A DNA stretch of 64,000 nucleotides from CBDCGV01 sp965216955 (GTDB lineage: Bacteria > Bacteroidota > Bacteroidia > Chitinophagales > JADIYW01). Of this stretch, positions 1-8,870 are shown piece by piece. Each line of letters starts with the position of its first letter. The stretch's first letter is position 1. The notes under the pieces are model-generated. The model was not told the origin of the DNA and made no database searches. It saw only the letters and a list, made by a program, of their open reading frames with translations. Location of the stretch: NCBI GenBank assembly GCA_965216955.1, contig CBDCGV010000017.1:124001-188000 (forward strand), read 5' to 3'. A program made the position numbers and the translations under genes.

Positions 1-2
1 TG

Positions 3-62
3 AACGCAGACCACTTGGACATTCAGGGCATCTTAAATTACAACTCGTTGTTGGTTCAATAG
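3..62 (+). CDS. possible 3' end of an upstream gene (partial)
   Basis: A 19-codon open frame runs from the left window edge to a TAG at 60-62 and is followed 12 bases later by a terminator-like hairpin, which is where a gene end would be expected. The peptide is too short to assign. A second frame (2-88) is also open, so the frame itself is uncertain. Confidence 0.3.
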   Translation, partial: NADHLDIQGILNYNSLLVQ

Positions 63-74
63 ACACGGAAAAAG

Positions 75-100
75 GAAGCCCCCATTGAATAGGCTTCTTT
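75..100 (+). terminator. hairpin terminator of the gene entering from the left
   Basis: A 6-bp perfect stem, GAAGCC at 75-80 pairing with GGCTTC at 92-97, is followed by TTT. It lies between the possible gene tail ending at 62 and the PhoD-like gene at 222. The U tract is short, so efficiency is uncertain. Confidence 0.45.
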
Positions 101-205
101 AACCACATTGAAAGCTTGTATGATATATAAACTAGGGCCATATTCCAAAGTTTTGGAACTGTCATTTTTTTAAAAAAATTTACCTGGTTTTGAATCCTTC
201 TCATA

Positions 206-213
206 TAACTTTG
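206..213 (+). promoter_or_regulatory. Bacteroidota -7 box (TAACTTTG) of the PhoD-like gene
   Basis: TAACTTTG matches the Bacteroidota -7 consensus TAnnTTTG exactly and lies 8 bases before the ATG at 222. Transcription would begin almost at the start codon, giving a nearly leaderless mRNA. No TTG is found at the usual 19-21 bp upstream; the nearest is only 13 bp away. The call therefore rests on one element. Confidence 0.4.
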
Positions 214-221
214 CTAAAGAT

Positions 222-1721
222 ATGATTTCACAAAAGATTGGTTGCTTGTTAGTTGGTTTAATTTGTTGTAAACTCTCGTTATCACAATATTTTACACATG
301 GACCTATTCTTGGCGGAACAACCGACACTTCTGTAAATATTTACTTAAGGCCCATTGGAAAACAAAAGATCGCTATAAAGCTTAAAAACACCTCCACCGA
401 AAGCATTTTATATTTTAAAGAAAATGCCACTCGAAATATAGATAATTCAACTATATTAAAATTAGAAGGGTTACAACCTGCAACTCTCTATCACTATGAA
501 TTATTCTATGGTGAATTAAAGGACAGCATACAAGACAACTTTACAACTTTTCCTGAAACAGGAAAAAAAGGCAATTATAGTTTTGTGACAGGTTCATGTC
601 AAGAAACGGATAATATGAAAGTTTTCGATGCCATTCGTAAACACAATCCTGCCTTTTTTATACATACAGGTGACTTTACTTATCCCACAAAGTTGTTTGG
701 GACAGATTATTCTAAAGAATACAGGAAAGTAGCAGAATCATATCAAAAAAAATATGAAGAAAAAACCATGCGAGAATTACTACATAATATCCCTATCGAT
801 TATGTTTATGATGACAACGATTACATTGGAAACAATGCAAGTAGATATAATCTAAATCAAATAGCAACTTCTAAAAAGAACAATTTTAGAGATAAAGAAA
901 TTGAATTTAAAAAAGTAGACCTACCTCCTTCTTGGAGAACTAATGTAATAAAAGGTTATATAGATTTTTTTCCCGGATACAATTTAATTGATACTAGTGA
1001 GGGCCTTTACCACAGTTTTAAGTATGGAAATGTAGAATTCTTTTTTTTAGATAGAAGTTCTGCACGAAAAACTCCCATTAGCTCTTCTTTTACTTTAGGG
1101 AAATTCGATAGACGATGGAAGTTTACTCCTTCACCTGAAGCTTGTCTTTTCTGTGAAAAACAAATGAATTGGTTGAAATCAGCTATTAAAAATTCAACTG
1201 CTGATTGGAAATTCATTATTAGTGGTGTTCCATTAAACAAAAAAATGATTGAATTAATTAAAGCTGCTCAACACTTTCAAAAAATTAAGTTTAAAAACTA
1301 TTCGGGATCAAAACTAATGGCCACAACAAGTAGTTTTTGGGCTGCATTTCCTTATGAACAAGAAGATTTCTATAACTTCTTAAAAGAAGAAGGTTTAAAA
1401 AACATTATTGTTTTAAGTGGCGATATACATCACAGTGTTATAGATAATGGGGAAAATGCTGGTTTACCTGAATTAACGGCAAGTGGATTAAGTGTTTCCT
1501 CAAGTAAGTTTGGTTATTATTTTAATCTTTTTGGAAAAATTACCGCTCATTATAACTATAAAAGAAAAATTTGGAATCAAGGAGGAAACGGCGTCGGCAA
1601 CAAAAATTATAAAAATACTTTTGGTAAAGTAACTATTGTAAATAACCAATATGTTCAACTAAGCATTATTGATGAGGATAATAATATTATAAGTAAATAC
1701 AATGTCCCTTTTGAAGAATAA
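222..1721 (+). CDS. PhoD-like alkaline phosphatase/phosphodiesterase, exported
   Basis: The 499-residue protein has a hydrophobic N-terminal signal (residues about 5-21, ending LSLSQ) and then a metallophosphatase domain of the PhoD type: GSCQ at about 124-127, HTGD at 148-151, YDDND near 197 and a late GDIHHS motif near 397. These match the metal-ligand blocks of the PhoD family, which hydrolyses phosphomono- and diesters outside the cytoplasm. An N-terminal fibronectin-like stretch precedes the catalytic domain, as in other PhoD proteins. It is convergent with mvaS, whose stop codon directly abuts this one. The likely role is phosphate scavenging; the substrate cannot be told from sequence. 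Confidence 0.85.
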   Translation: MISQKIGCLLVGLICCKLSLSQYFTHGPILGGTTDTSVNIYLRPIGKQKIAIKLKNTSTESILYFKENATRNIDNSTILKLEGLQPATLYHYELFYGELKDSIQDNFTTFPETGKKGNYSFVTGSCQETDNMKVFDAIRKHNPAFFIHTGDFTYPTKLFGTDYSKEYRKVAESYQKKYEEKTMRELLHNIPIDYVYDDNDYIGNNASRYNLNQIATSKKNNFRDKEIEFKKVDLPPSWRTNVIKGYIDFFPGYNLIDTSEGLYHSFKYGNVEFFFLDRSSARKTPISSSFTLGKFDRRWKFTPSPEACLFCEKQMNWLKSAIKNSTADWKFIISGVPLNKKMIELIKAAQHFQKIKFKNYSGSKLMATTSSFWAAFPYEQEDFYNFLKEEGLKNIIVLSGDIHHSVIDNGENAGLPELTASGLSVSSSKFGYYFNLFGKITAHYNYKRKIWNQGGNGVGNKNYKNTFGKVTIVNNQYVQLSIIDEDNNIISKYNVPFEE

Positions 1722-3113
1722 TTATTTTTTATACTTGTAATAACGCTCATATTCCTTGCTTACTTTGGCAAGATAAAACCCCTGGTCTTTTTCATAATTA
1801 ATAGACGCTCCTATGTGGTTTTTTTCATATTGCTGAAAAGAAATTTTTGTTCTATTCGATAATTTTTGTTCTAATTCAAAAGTAGCTACTACCTCTTTCC
1901 AATTCTCTTTAACTTTAGCGGAAAAGACCTTTGACTTAGAGCCACTTCCATAGCTACAAAAACCAATAATTTTATTTGTCAGCTCTTCACCTTGTTGATA
2001 TGCATTTAATAATAAACTCATCAATGATGCAAATATGGATGCAGTATACATGTTACCAATCTGAGATGATGCAATACTTCCTTGATATATTTTATCAATA
2101 TAAAAGGACTTATATAGTTTTGATTTTGAAATTGCTTTGTTCCTAATTTTTACATCTTCAATTGCAACAATCTCTTCATCAAACAACCTCTTGTTCTCTT
2201 CGTAAAAAATCTCAATAAAAATTCTTTTCCCATGTGCTGCATAAGGTAAGTGAAAAGCTAATTTATGCCAATATGAAGTCACGTTTTCTATTTGATTTTC
2301 CTTTTTGTAATGGTTTATAGCTTCCTTAAGTCGACTTATATAACATTGATTCGAAAACTGCCCATCATATATTGGAGTCATTGTATGAATGTCTATTTTG
2401 TTCGAATGTTTCTCAATAATTTCCGGAATTTCCAATCGACTAACCGCGTGTTCATCAATTGTTTGAACAATGTCTAGTTGAGCCAAAATAGACTTTACTA
2501 GTTTTTTCTTTGAAACACTTCTTAAAGGTTTATAAAAATCATGTACTCCTTTAGAAGAGACTCCCCAAGCATCTCTTAATTCTAACAATCTCGGATTATT
2601 TTTTATGATCATAGCCACAGCACCTGCACCTTGCGTATATTCTCCAGAGCTTTCAAGCACATATTTAGCTTCATCAGTACAAATGACAATTCCAATTCTG
2701 TCATCTTTTGCCCCTATCCAATTCATCACATTTTCTAGCGCATCTACTCCTCCTATACAAGCAAAAGTCATATCGATTACATCTATATTCGTGGGTGCTT
2801 TTTCCAATCCAAAATAAGATGTCAACATAGATAAAACATATGACGCGATTGGCTTTGCACCATCAATTGAACTCTCAGTCCCAATATAAATTTTACCAAT
2901 CTCGCTTAATGACAGGGCATTTCTTTTTATCAATTGAGCACAAGCCTCTGCTGCCATAGTAACAGCGTCTTCATTTTGTGGGCAAACTGCCATTTTTTCT
3001 AATCCTAAGCCATGCCTTAATTTATTAGGGTCAATACCTCTATTGAAGGCTAATTCTTCTATTTCTAAGTAAGTTTTTGGGATATATATAGCTATATCGT
3101 CGATACCTATCAT
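1722..3113 (-). CDS. mvaS: hydroxymethylglutaryl-CoA synthase
   Basis: This 463-residue thiolase-fold enzyme condenses acetoacetyl-CoA with acetyl-CoA to HMG-CoA, the first committed step of the mevalonate isoprenoid pathway. It carries the nucleophilic cysteine in FACIGG (C119) and the general-base glutamate in GTES (E80); a conserved histidine in the C-terminal half fits HPYAAHGK-type motifs (seen here as LPYAAHGK). The length is a little above the usual 390-460 of bacterial MvaS. HMG-CoA reductase and type 2 IPP isomerase lie at 16-18 kb in this window, so pathway genes are dispersed. A -7-like box (TAATTTTG, 3130-3137) lies just upstream but without a TTG at -33. Confidence 0.93.
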   Translation of the reverse strand: MIGIDDIAIYIPKTYLEIEELAFNRGIDPNKLRHGLGLEKMAVCPQNEDAVTMAAEACAQLIKRNALSLSEIGKIYIGTESSIDGAKPIASYVLSMLTSYFGLEKAPTNIDVIDMTFACIGGVDALENVMNWIGAKDDRIGIVICTDEAKYVLESSGEYTQGAGAVAMIIKNNPRLLELRDAWGVSSKGVHDFYKPLRSVSKKKLVKSILAQLDIVQTIDEHAVSRLEIPEIIEKHSNKIDIHTMTPIYDGQFSNQCYISRLKEAINHYKKENQIENVTSYWHKLAFHLPYAAHGKRIFIEIFYEENKRLFDEEIVAIEDVKIRNKAISKSKLYKSFYIDKIYQGSIASSQIGNMYTASIFASLMSLLLNAYQQGEELTNKIIGFCSYGSGSKSKVFSAKVKENWKEVVATFELEQKLSNRTKISFQQYEKNHIGASINYEKDQGFYLAKVSKEYERYYKYKK

Positions 3114-3232
3114 GGAACTATTTTATCTACAAAATTATTGTTTAGAGGTATTAATATCATTTAAGAATTGTTTCTAAATGTTAAACAATTACTTGACAAA
3201 TATCAATTATTTATTACTACCTTACGCATTCT

Positions 3233-3751
3233 ATGGAGATATATAACCTTTCTAAAAACGTTCTTTCGGATTTAAATGTTTTTCTAGATCAAATTTCTGA
3301 TGAAGAATACTCTATGCCAATAAAAATTATCTCTGGTTCTTCTATAGGTCAGCATACGAGGCATATAATAGACTGTTTTTTGTGTTTAATGAAACAGGTT
3401 GAAACTGGTGAAATTGATTATGAATTAAGAGAACGTAATTCTGTTATTGAAAATAAAACATCGGTAGCTGTTTTAGTATTAGAAGAAGTAAAAAACTGGC
3501 TTTCATCCCTTAATGGGGATAAATCCTTAAACCTTAGCGTTAATTATGGTGATAATGAATCTTCCATTAAGGTTTTTTCTAATCTTAAGAGAGAAATTGT
3601 GCATAATATAGAACATACTATTCATCACTTAGCAATAATTAAAATTGCAATAACGAACACTTGTAGTAATATTGCTCTTCCTGAAAACTTTGGGGTGGCC
3701 CCGTCGACCATAAGGTATCGAAATAATAACGCTGTTATTGAACTTTCTTAA
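3233..3751 (+). CDS. DinB-superfamily four-helix protein
   Basis: The 172-residue predicted helical protein has the histidine pattern of the DinB/YfiT superfamily: GQHTRH near the N-terminus (H41, H44) and EHTIHH in the third helix region (H128, H131, H132), the usual metal-binding triad. A FGVAPSTIRY motif follows near the C-terminus. Members are metal-dependent, thiol-related enzymes or stress proteins; the reaction of this one is not deducible. It is divergent from mvaS and converges on the ferredoxin gene, with a 4-base overlap of the 3' ends. Confidence 0.75.
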   Translation: MEIYNLSKNVLSDLNVFLDQISDEEYSMPIKIISGSSIGQHTRHIIDCFLCLMKQVETGEIDYELRERNSVIENKTSVAVLVLEEVKNWLSSLNGDKSLNLSVNYGDNESSIKVFSNLKREIVHNIEHTIHHLAIIKIAITNTCSNIALPENFGVAPSTIRYRNNNAVIELS

Positions 3752-4080
3752 GAGACCAATTCTCCCATAAGCTTTATAATAATGCCATCCAATTCTTTGT
3801 TTACCTGAACCTGACAAGCTAGTCGACTATTATCGGTTGCATTTGGTAATGTATCTAACATATCTAATTCATCCTCTGAGTGTTCTCCAACATAATTATC
3901 TTGCAAAACTTCTATATGACATGTTGCACATAGTGCCATTCCACCACAAGTAGCCTCAATAGGCTCACCGTTAGCTTTCAAAATTTCCATTAAGCTCATA
4001 GAAAGTCCGAGCGGAACCTCAAGTTGTCTTAAACTTCCATTATCCTCTTGAATTGATATGGTAATGCTCTCTTCTTCCAC
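3748..4080 (-). CDS. 2Fe-2S ferredoxin, adrenodoxin type
   Basis: The 110-residue acidic protein has the [2Fe-2S] ligand set C45-x5-C51-x2-C54 and C89 (TCGGMALCATCH, LACQV), the spacing of adrenodoxin/ISC-type ferredoxins. It passes electrons from a reductase to an acceptor in the cytoplasm. It lies 11 bases downstream of the ferredoxin-NADP reductase gene and is probably cotranscribed with it, so that reductase is its likely electron donor. The final acceptor is unknown. Confidence 0.9.
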   Translation of the reverse strand: MEEESITISIQEDNGSLRQLEVPLGLSMSLMEILKANGEPIEATCGGMALCATCHIEVLQDNYVGEHSEDELDMLDTLPNATDNSRLACQVQVNKELDGIIIKLMGELVS

Positions 4081-4091
4081 TCAATTGCTTC

Positions 4092-5096
4092 TTAGAACCC
4101 TTGCACACCATTTACTGTTGTATATTTTAGACTGATTTTTTTATCAGGAAAGACAATCTTAGCAGCGCTATGCATCATTATTGCAGCTTCATGAAACCCG
4201 CATAAAATCAATTTTAACTTCCCCTGATAGTTATTAATATCACCAATTGCATAAACTCCATCTATATTGGTAGAATAATCTAAGGTATCAACATCTATAG
4301 CATTTTTAGTTATATTAAGACCCCATTCACCTATGGGGCCCAATTTAGGGCTTAAGCCAAAAAGAGGAATAAAATGATCTGCTAAAATATCAGTAGAACC
4401 ACCAGCTTTATGAGCTACTGTCAATTGTTCTAGATTCCCATTTCCAGAAATATTAGTTATACTTGATTCTAAAATTAGATTAATCTTTCCTTCTTCACTG
4501 AGCTTTTGTACTTTTTCTGCCGAATCTGGAGCTCCACGAAATGCTGTTCTTCTATGAACTAATGTTAATTCCTTTGTAATATCAGCAAGATACATTGTCC
4601 AATCTAATGCAGAATCTCCTCCTCCTGCAATTACGACTCTTTTATCTCTATATTTTTCTGGATCCTTAATTATATAATCAACTCCTTTTCTTTCAAAATC
4701 TGATAAATTGTCAATTGCTGGTTTTCTTGGTTCAAAACATCCTAATCCCCCAGCTATAGCTATTACTTTTGAGTGCACTTTAGTTCCCTCTCCAGTCTCA
4801 ATTATAAAAGATCCATCTTCTTGCTTTTCGAAAGATTCAACCCTCTCACCTAATGTAAATGTTGGTTTAAAAGGCTCTGCTTGTTCCATCAATTTATCAA
4901 CTAATTCTTGAGCCATTACCTCGGGGTATCCTGGAATATCATAAATTGGCTTTTTAGGATAAATTTCCGAAAGTTGTCCTCCCGCTTGAGGAAGATAATC
5001 AATAAGATGGCAATGCATTTTAAGCAATCCAGCCTCGAAAATTGCAAACAAACCTACAGGTCCAGCGCCAACAATACATATATCTGTTTTTATCAT
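4092..5096 (-). CDS. ferredoxin--NADP reductase, thioredoxin-reductase-like (YumC type)
   Basis: The 334-residue flavoprotein has an N-terminal FAD dinucleotide-binding motif (GAGPVG, residues 10-15), the QAGGQL segment typical of the YumC family, and a second NAD(P) motif, GGGDSALDW, in the middle. It lacks the CxxC redox pair of true thioredoxin reductases, which marks it as a ferredoxin-NADP reductase of the TrxR-like class. Length and layout match the family (about 330-350). The adjacent downstream ferredoxin gene supports this function. Confidence 0.9.
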   Translation of the reverse strand: MIKTDICIVGAGPVGLFAIFEAGLLKMHCHLIDYLPQAGGQLSEIYPKKPIYDIPGYPEVMAQELVDKLMEQAEPFKPTFTLGERVESFEKQEDGSFIIETGEGTKVHSKVIAIAGGLGCFEPRKPAIDNLSDFERKGVDYIIKDPEKYRDKRVVIAGGGDSALDWTMYLADITKELTLVHRRTAFRGAPDSAEKVQKLSEEGKINLILESSITNISGNGNLEQLTVAHKAGGSTDILADHFIPLFGLSPKLGPIGEWGLNITKNAIDVDTLDYSTNIDGVYAIGDINNYQGKLKLILCGFHEAAIMMHSAAKIVFPDKKISLKYTTVNGVQGF

Positions 5097-5204
5097 ATAT
5101 CTAATTCAAGAATCAGCTAAAATATTCAATCAAAATTAAATATAATATTAAATCACTATTACCAAAACAAATGATATAATTCGTTGATAAGTTAACTAAT
5201 AGAA

Positions 5205-5236
5205 ACAAAAAAACCCCCATTCAAGAATGGAGGTTT
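5205..5236 (-). terminator. intrinsic terminator of the HU gene
   Basis: Read on the minus strand, a 12-bp stem with one mismatch (5225-5236 pairing with 5211-5222) is followed directly by a run of T. It sits about 20 bases after the HU stop codon and before the divergent FNR promoter region. Confidence 0.8.
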
Positions 5237-5254
5237 AAAAATTCTTAGAAAAAC

Positions 5255-5527
5255 TTAATTTACAGCAGCATCCAATTTTTTTCCTGCTTTAAATTTAGCA
5301 ACAGTCTTAGCTTTTATTTTAATCGTTGCACCAGTTGCAGGATTTCTTCCATCTCTTGCAGCTCTTTTCGAAGTACTAAAAGTTCCAAAACCTGGAAGGC
5401 TTACTTTTTCTCCTTTCATTAGTGATCCTGTGATTGCATCTAATACAGCATCTACAGCTTTTGCTGAATCTGTTTTTGTTAGCCCAGATTGTTGAGCTAC
5501 ACTGTCTATTAATTCTCCTTTATTCAT
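5255..5527 (-). CDS. HU-family histone-like DNA-binding protein
   Basis: At 90 residues this is exactly HU size. It has the dimerisation helices at the N-terminus, the GFGTF strand turn (residues 46-50) and the DNA-intercalating arm motif DGRNPATG (59-66) that defines HU/IHF proteins, followed by KIKAKTVAKFKAGKKL. It bends and compacts DNA in the nucleoid. A consensus promoter lies upstream and a clear terminator downstream, so it is a single-gene transcription unit. HU and IHF subunits cannot be told apart here, but in this phylum HU is the usual assignment. Confidence 0.95.
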   Translation of the reverse strand: MNKGELIDSVAQQSGLTKTDSAKAVDAVLDAITGSLMKGEKVSLPGFGTFSTSKRAARDGRNPATGATIKIKAKTVAKFKAGKKLDAAVN

Positions 5528-5567
5528 TATTAATTTGTTTTAAATTAAAAAAATATTAACGTACGAG

Positions 5568-5597
5568 CAAAGGTATATCCATTATCGAATAATCCAA
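5568..5597 (-). promoter_or_regulatory. Bacteroidota consensus promoter of the HU gene
   Basis: On the minus strand a TTG (5597-5595) is separated by 19 bp from TACCTTTG (5575-5568), matching the TTG-N19-21-TAnnTTTG promoter exactly. Transcription would begin near 5561, leaving a leader of about 34 nt before the HU start codon. Confidence 0.7.
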
Positions 5598-5726
5598 ATA
5601 AAACAGAGATTCTGTGGATAATTATTCAAGAAAACCCCAAAGTTATAAACAGTTTTACACTGATTGTGGAATTCTTCACTATTAAATAAGGACGTTTAAG
5701 CGTCGAAAAACTTTTTATATTTGGAG

Positions 5727-5912
5727 ATGATTAGATCTTCTATTTCTTACTTTGTGGTGATCCTCTTCTTTTATTGTTTAGTTTCTGGATGCAATAAACA
5801 TGGATGTCCTGCTCAAGAAAGTATGATCAAAGAGCAAAAAAAAATTGAAAAAGGCAAAATGCCAAAGACAGAATCGGGAATATTGCCCCCAGCAAAGAAA
5901 AGAAGAAAATAA
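5727..5912 (+). CDS. small putative lipoprotein of unknown function
   Basis: About 61 residues: a hydrophobic signal followed by a lipobox, LVSGC, with the acylated cysteine near residue 22, then a charged lysine-rich tail ending in KKRRK. ATG at 5727 is preferred over an in-frame TTG at 5721. The mature peptide is only about 40 residues, with one further cysteine soon after the lipobox. No family is recognised. It ends two bases before the convergent recG stop. Confidence 0.55.
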   Translation: MIRSSISYFVVILFFYCLVSGCNKHGCPAQESMIKEQKKIEKGKMPKTESGILPPAKKRRK

Positions 5913-5914
5913 GC

Positions 5915-8032
5915 TCAAGAAATTTTTGACCAAAAGTCATTTTTCTTAAAATGCTTTTCCAAATACGCCTTTAAATTGTTGTTCGATATATTGGTAAGAG
6001 CAGGATCTTTTTCCAGTATTTGTATAGCAGATTTTCTAGCCTCTTCTAATATAATTCCATCTTTAGCCAAATTAGAAATTTTCAAAGAAGAAATATCTCC
6101 ACTTTGTTTAGTACCAGAAATATCTCCTGGGCCTCTTAACTTTAAATCTACTTCTGCAATTTCAAAACCATCACTTGTTCTAACCATAGTAGATATTCTC
6201 TTTTTTCCATTCGATGACAAATTATAATTTGTCATCAAAATACAATAAGATTGATCCCCTCCTCTTCCAACACGTCCTCGAAGTTGATGTAATTGTGATA
6301 AACCAAAACGCTCAGCATTTTCTATAACCATCACCGTAGCATTGGGAACATTTACCCCAACTTCAATAACCGTTGTTGAAATCATTATCTGCGTCTCTTT
6401 ATTCAAAAATCGATTCATTTCAAAAGCCTTAATTTCTGCTTTCATTCTTCCATGAACGATGCTTATTTTATGCTCTTGAAACGATTTACATATACTTTCA
6501 TATCCATCCATTAAACTTTTCATATCTAGTTTCTCGGATTCTTCTATAAGAGGATATATAATGTATACTTGCCGGCCCTTTTTTATTTCTTCTCTAACAA
6601 ATGAAAAAACAGCTAATCTATTTGAATCATATCTATGAACAGTTTTTATAGGTTTCCGTCCGGGAGGCAATTCATTAATAATTGAAATATCTAAATCACC
6701 GTAAAAAGTCATAGCCAACGTTCTTGGAATTGGTGTTGCAGTCATAACTAAGATATGTGGTGGAGCAATCTCATTTTTTCTCCATAATTTTGATCTCTGA
6801 TAAACACCAAACCTATGTTGTTCATCAATAATAGCAATGCCTAAATTATTAAACACAACCTTATCTTCAATTAAAGCATGCGTCCCAATTAGTAAATCAA
6901 TATCCCCATTTTTTAATCGATTTAAAATTTCTTTTCTCTTTTGGCCTTTCGTTGAGCCGGTTAATATTTCTACTTTTATACCAAGAGAATAGGTTTGTTC
7001 TACAATACCTTTGAAATGTTGTTGAGCCAAAATTTCCGTTGGTGCCATTAGGCAAGTCTGAAAAGCATTTTCAACCCCAAGCAATACAGTTGCTAAAGCA
7101 ACTACTGTTTTCCCACTTCCTACATCACCTTGAAGTAATCTATTCATCTGAAATCCAGACATTAGATTCTCTTTTATTTCTTTTATGACCTTTTTTTGAG
7201 CTCCAGTAAGATCAAATTCCAGAATTTCGTGTAAAAATTTCTTTAATAATTTTCCTTTTGTTTCAAATTGATGACCTTTTTCCCTGCTAAGATTCATTTT
7301 TGATTTTACAATTTGTAGTTGTAAAATGAACAGTTCTTCAAATTTTAATCTCCTTTCTGCTAAGTGTTGTTCATTAATATTCATTGGAAAATGAATTCTT
7401 GTCAACGCAAAAAAACGGGTAGATAAACGATATTTTTTAATAAGTTCTTCAGGCAAAAATTCTGGAATTTGCACACTGTTAATTTTCGACAAAAGGGTTT
7501 TTATAATTTTGGATACTCCTTTACTATCAAGACCTTTATTTTTCATTTTTTCGGAAGAAAGGTATAATGGTCTTAAAGCATCGCTTTTCTTTTTATTAAA
7601 TTCTTCTGCAAGTTCAAGTTCAGGGTGTGGGAAATTTAATTTGCTCTTATAAACATTAGGCTTTCCAAATAACACATACTCTCTATTAGGTTTTAATGCT
7701 TCCTTAATCCATTTGACTCCCTTGAACCAGACAAGTTCAACCGTTCCGGTTTCATCTGAAAATTTTGCAACAAGTCGCTTTCCTCTTCCACGCAAAGGAA
7801 TTTCCTTAAGATCGGATAAAACCCCTTTTAATTGTACTGCAGAAGAAATATTTCTTATTTCCGAAAGACTATAAAATTTTCCCCTATCAATATATTTATA
7901 GGGAAAATAAAAAAGAAGGTCTCTAAAAGTAAAAATTTGCACTTCATCCTTCAAAATTTTGGCTCTTTCGGGGCCTACTCCTTTTAAATACTCGATTGGA
8001 GTGGCTAAGAAATCAACTTTTTCATTTCTCAT
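5915..8032 (-). CDS. recG: ATP-dependent DNA helicase RecG
   Basis: The 705-residue protein has the N-terminal wedge/OB domain (residues about 55-150) and superfamily 2 helicase motifs: Walker A GDVGSGKT at 302-309, the DEQH box near 404, motif III TATPIPRT near 432, and GRVGRGG of motif VI. RecG remodels stalled replication forks and Holliday junctions. Length is typical (680-710). It lies 49 bases downstream of xth and may be cotranscribed with it, giving a ctpA-like/xth/recG run. Confidence 0.96.
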   Translation of the reverse strand: MRNEKVDFLATPIEYLKGVGPERAKILKDEVQIFTFRDLLFYFPYKYIDRGKFYSLSEIRNISSAVQLKGVLSDLKEIPLRGRGKRLVAKFSDETGTVELVWFKGVKWIKEALKPNREYVLFGKPNVYKSKLNFPHPELELAEEFNKKKSDALRPLYLSSEKMKNKGLDSKGVSKIIKTLLSKINSVQIPEFLPEELIKKYRLSTRFFALTRIHFPMNINEQHLAERRLKFEELFILQLQIVKSKMNLSREKGHQFETKGKLLKKFLHEILEFDLTGAQKKVIKEIKENLMSGFQMNRLLQGDVGSGKTVVALATVLLGVENAFQTCLMAPTEILAQQHFKGIVEQTYSLGIKVEILTGSTKGQKRKEILNRLKNGDIDLLIGTHALIEDKVVFNNLGIAIIDEQHRFGVYQRSKLWRKNEIAPPHILVMTATPIPRTLAMTFYGDLDISIINELPPGRKPIKTVHRYDSNRLAVFSFVREEIKKGRQVYIIYPLIEESEKLDMKSLMDGYESICKSFQEHKISIVHGRMKAEIKAFEMNRFLNKETQIMISTTVIEVGVNVPNATVMVIENAERFGLSQLHQLRGRVGRGGDQSYCILMTNYNLSSNGKKRISTMVRTSDGFEIAEVDLKLRGPGDISGTKQSGDISSLKISNLAKDGIILEEARKSAIQILEKDPALTNISNNNLKAYLEKHFKKNDFWSKIS

Positions 8033-8081
8033 TTAGAATGAAAAATACAGCGTTCTTAACGATCTGCCAAAAAGAAAAAAT

Positions 8082-8861
8082 TTATAGTTGAACTGAAAGT
8101 TCTATCGGGCAATGATCAGATCCGTAAATATCATCTAAGATTGATGCTGATTGTACTTTTGGTGATAAATTTTCAGAAATCAAAAAATAATCAATCCTCC
8201 ACCCAACATTACGTTCTCTGGCTCTAAATCTTTGATTCCAGAAAGAATACTGCACCTTGTCAGGATGAAGTAATCTAAAGGTATCAACTAATCCTATATC
8301 TAGGATATTATTTAGTCCATCAATTTCAACCTGTGTATATCCCGATGTCTTATTGTAATTTTGCTTTGGTCGAGCTAAATCAATTGCTTGATGTGCAACA
8401 TTAAAATCCCCAGTTGCTACTAACGCCTTTTTTTTATTTAAAGAAGAAAGATATTTTGCAAAAGCCACATCCCACGTTGATCTATAATCTAATCTTTTTA
8501 ACCCACTTCCACTATTTGGAACGTAAACATCTACGAAATTAAACTGTTCAAATTCACAGCATAAAACTCGCCCTTCATTATCATGTTCTTCAATTCCAAT
8601 ACCATATTGAACAGATATTGGCTCTTTTTTTGATATGATTGCCGTTCCAGAATATCCTTTTTTTTCAGCTGAATTATAAAAAATATGATATCCTTTTATC
8701 TCTTTTAATGCCTCCGCCACTTGCTCATCTTGAGCTTTTGTTTCCTGAATACAAAAGATATCAGCATCTAATTGCTCAAAAATGTCATAAAACCCCTTCT
8801 TCACAGATGCTCTTATACCATTCACATTCCAAGAAATCATTTTAATATCAGGCATATTCAA
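8082..8861 (-). CDS. xth: exodeoxyribonuclease III / AP endonuclease
   Basis: The 259-residue enzyme of the exonuclease-endonuclease-phosphatase fold starts with the ISWNVNGIRA motif and contains CIQETKA (catalytic glutamate), GDFNVAH (Asp and Asn of the active site) and SDHCPI at the C-terminus (Asp-His). These are the ExoIII/Ape1 signature blocks. It cleaves DNA at abasic sites and degrades 3' ends in base-excision repair. The start could instead be the second or third methionine of the first eight residues. Confidence 0.95.
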   Translation of the reverse strand: MNMPDIKMISWNVNGIRASVKKGFYDIFEQLDADIFCIQETKAQDEQVAEALKEIKGYHIFYNSAEKKGYSGTAIISKKEPISVQYGIGIEEHDNEGRVLCCEFEQFNFVDVYVPNSGSGLKRLDYRSTWDVAFAKYLSSLNKKKALVATGDFNVAHQAIDLARPKQNYNKTSGYTQVEIDGLNNILDIGLVDTFRLLHPDKVQYSFWNQRFRARERNVGWRIDYFLISENLSPKVQSASILDDIYGSDHCPIELSVQL

Positions 8862-8870
8862 TCTATTTGT

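Noticed and set aside
4092..5096. Thioredoxin reductase
   Set aside because: The CxxC redox motif is absent and the neighbour is a ferredoxin gene.
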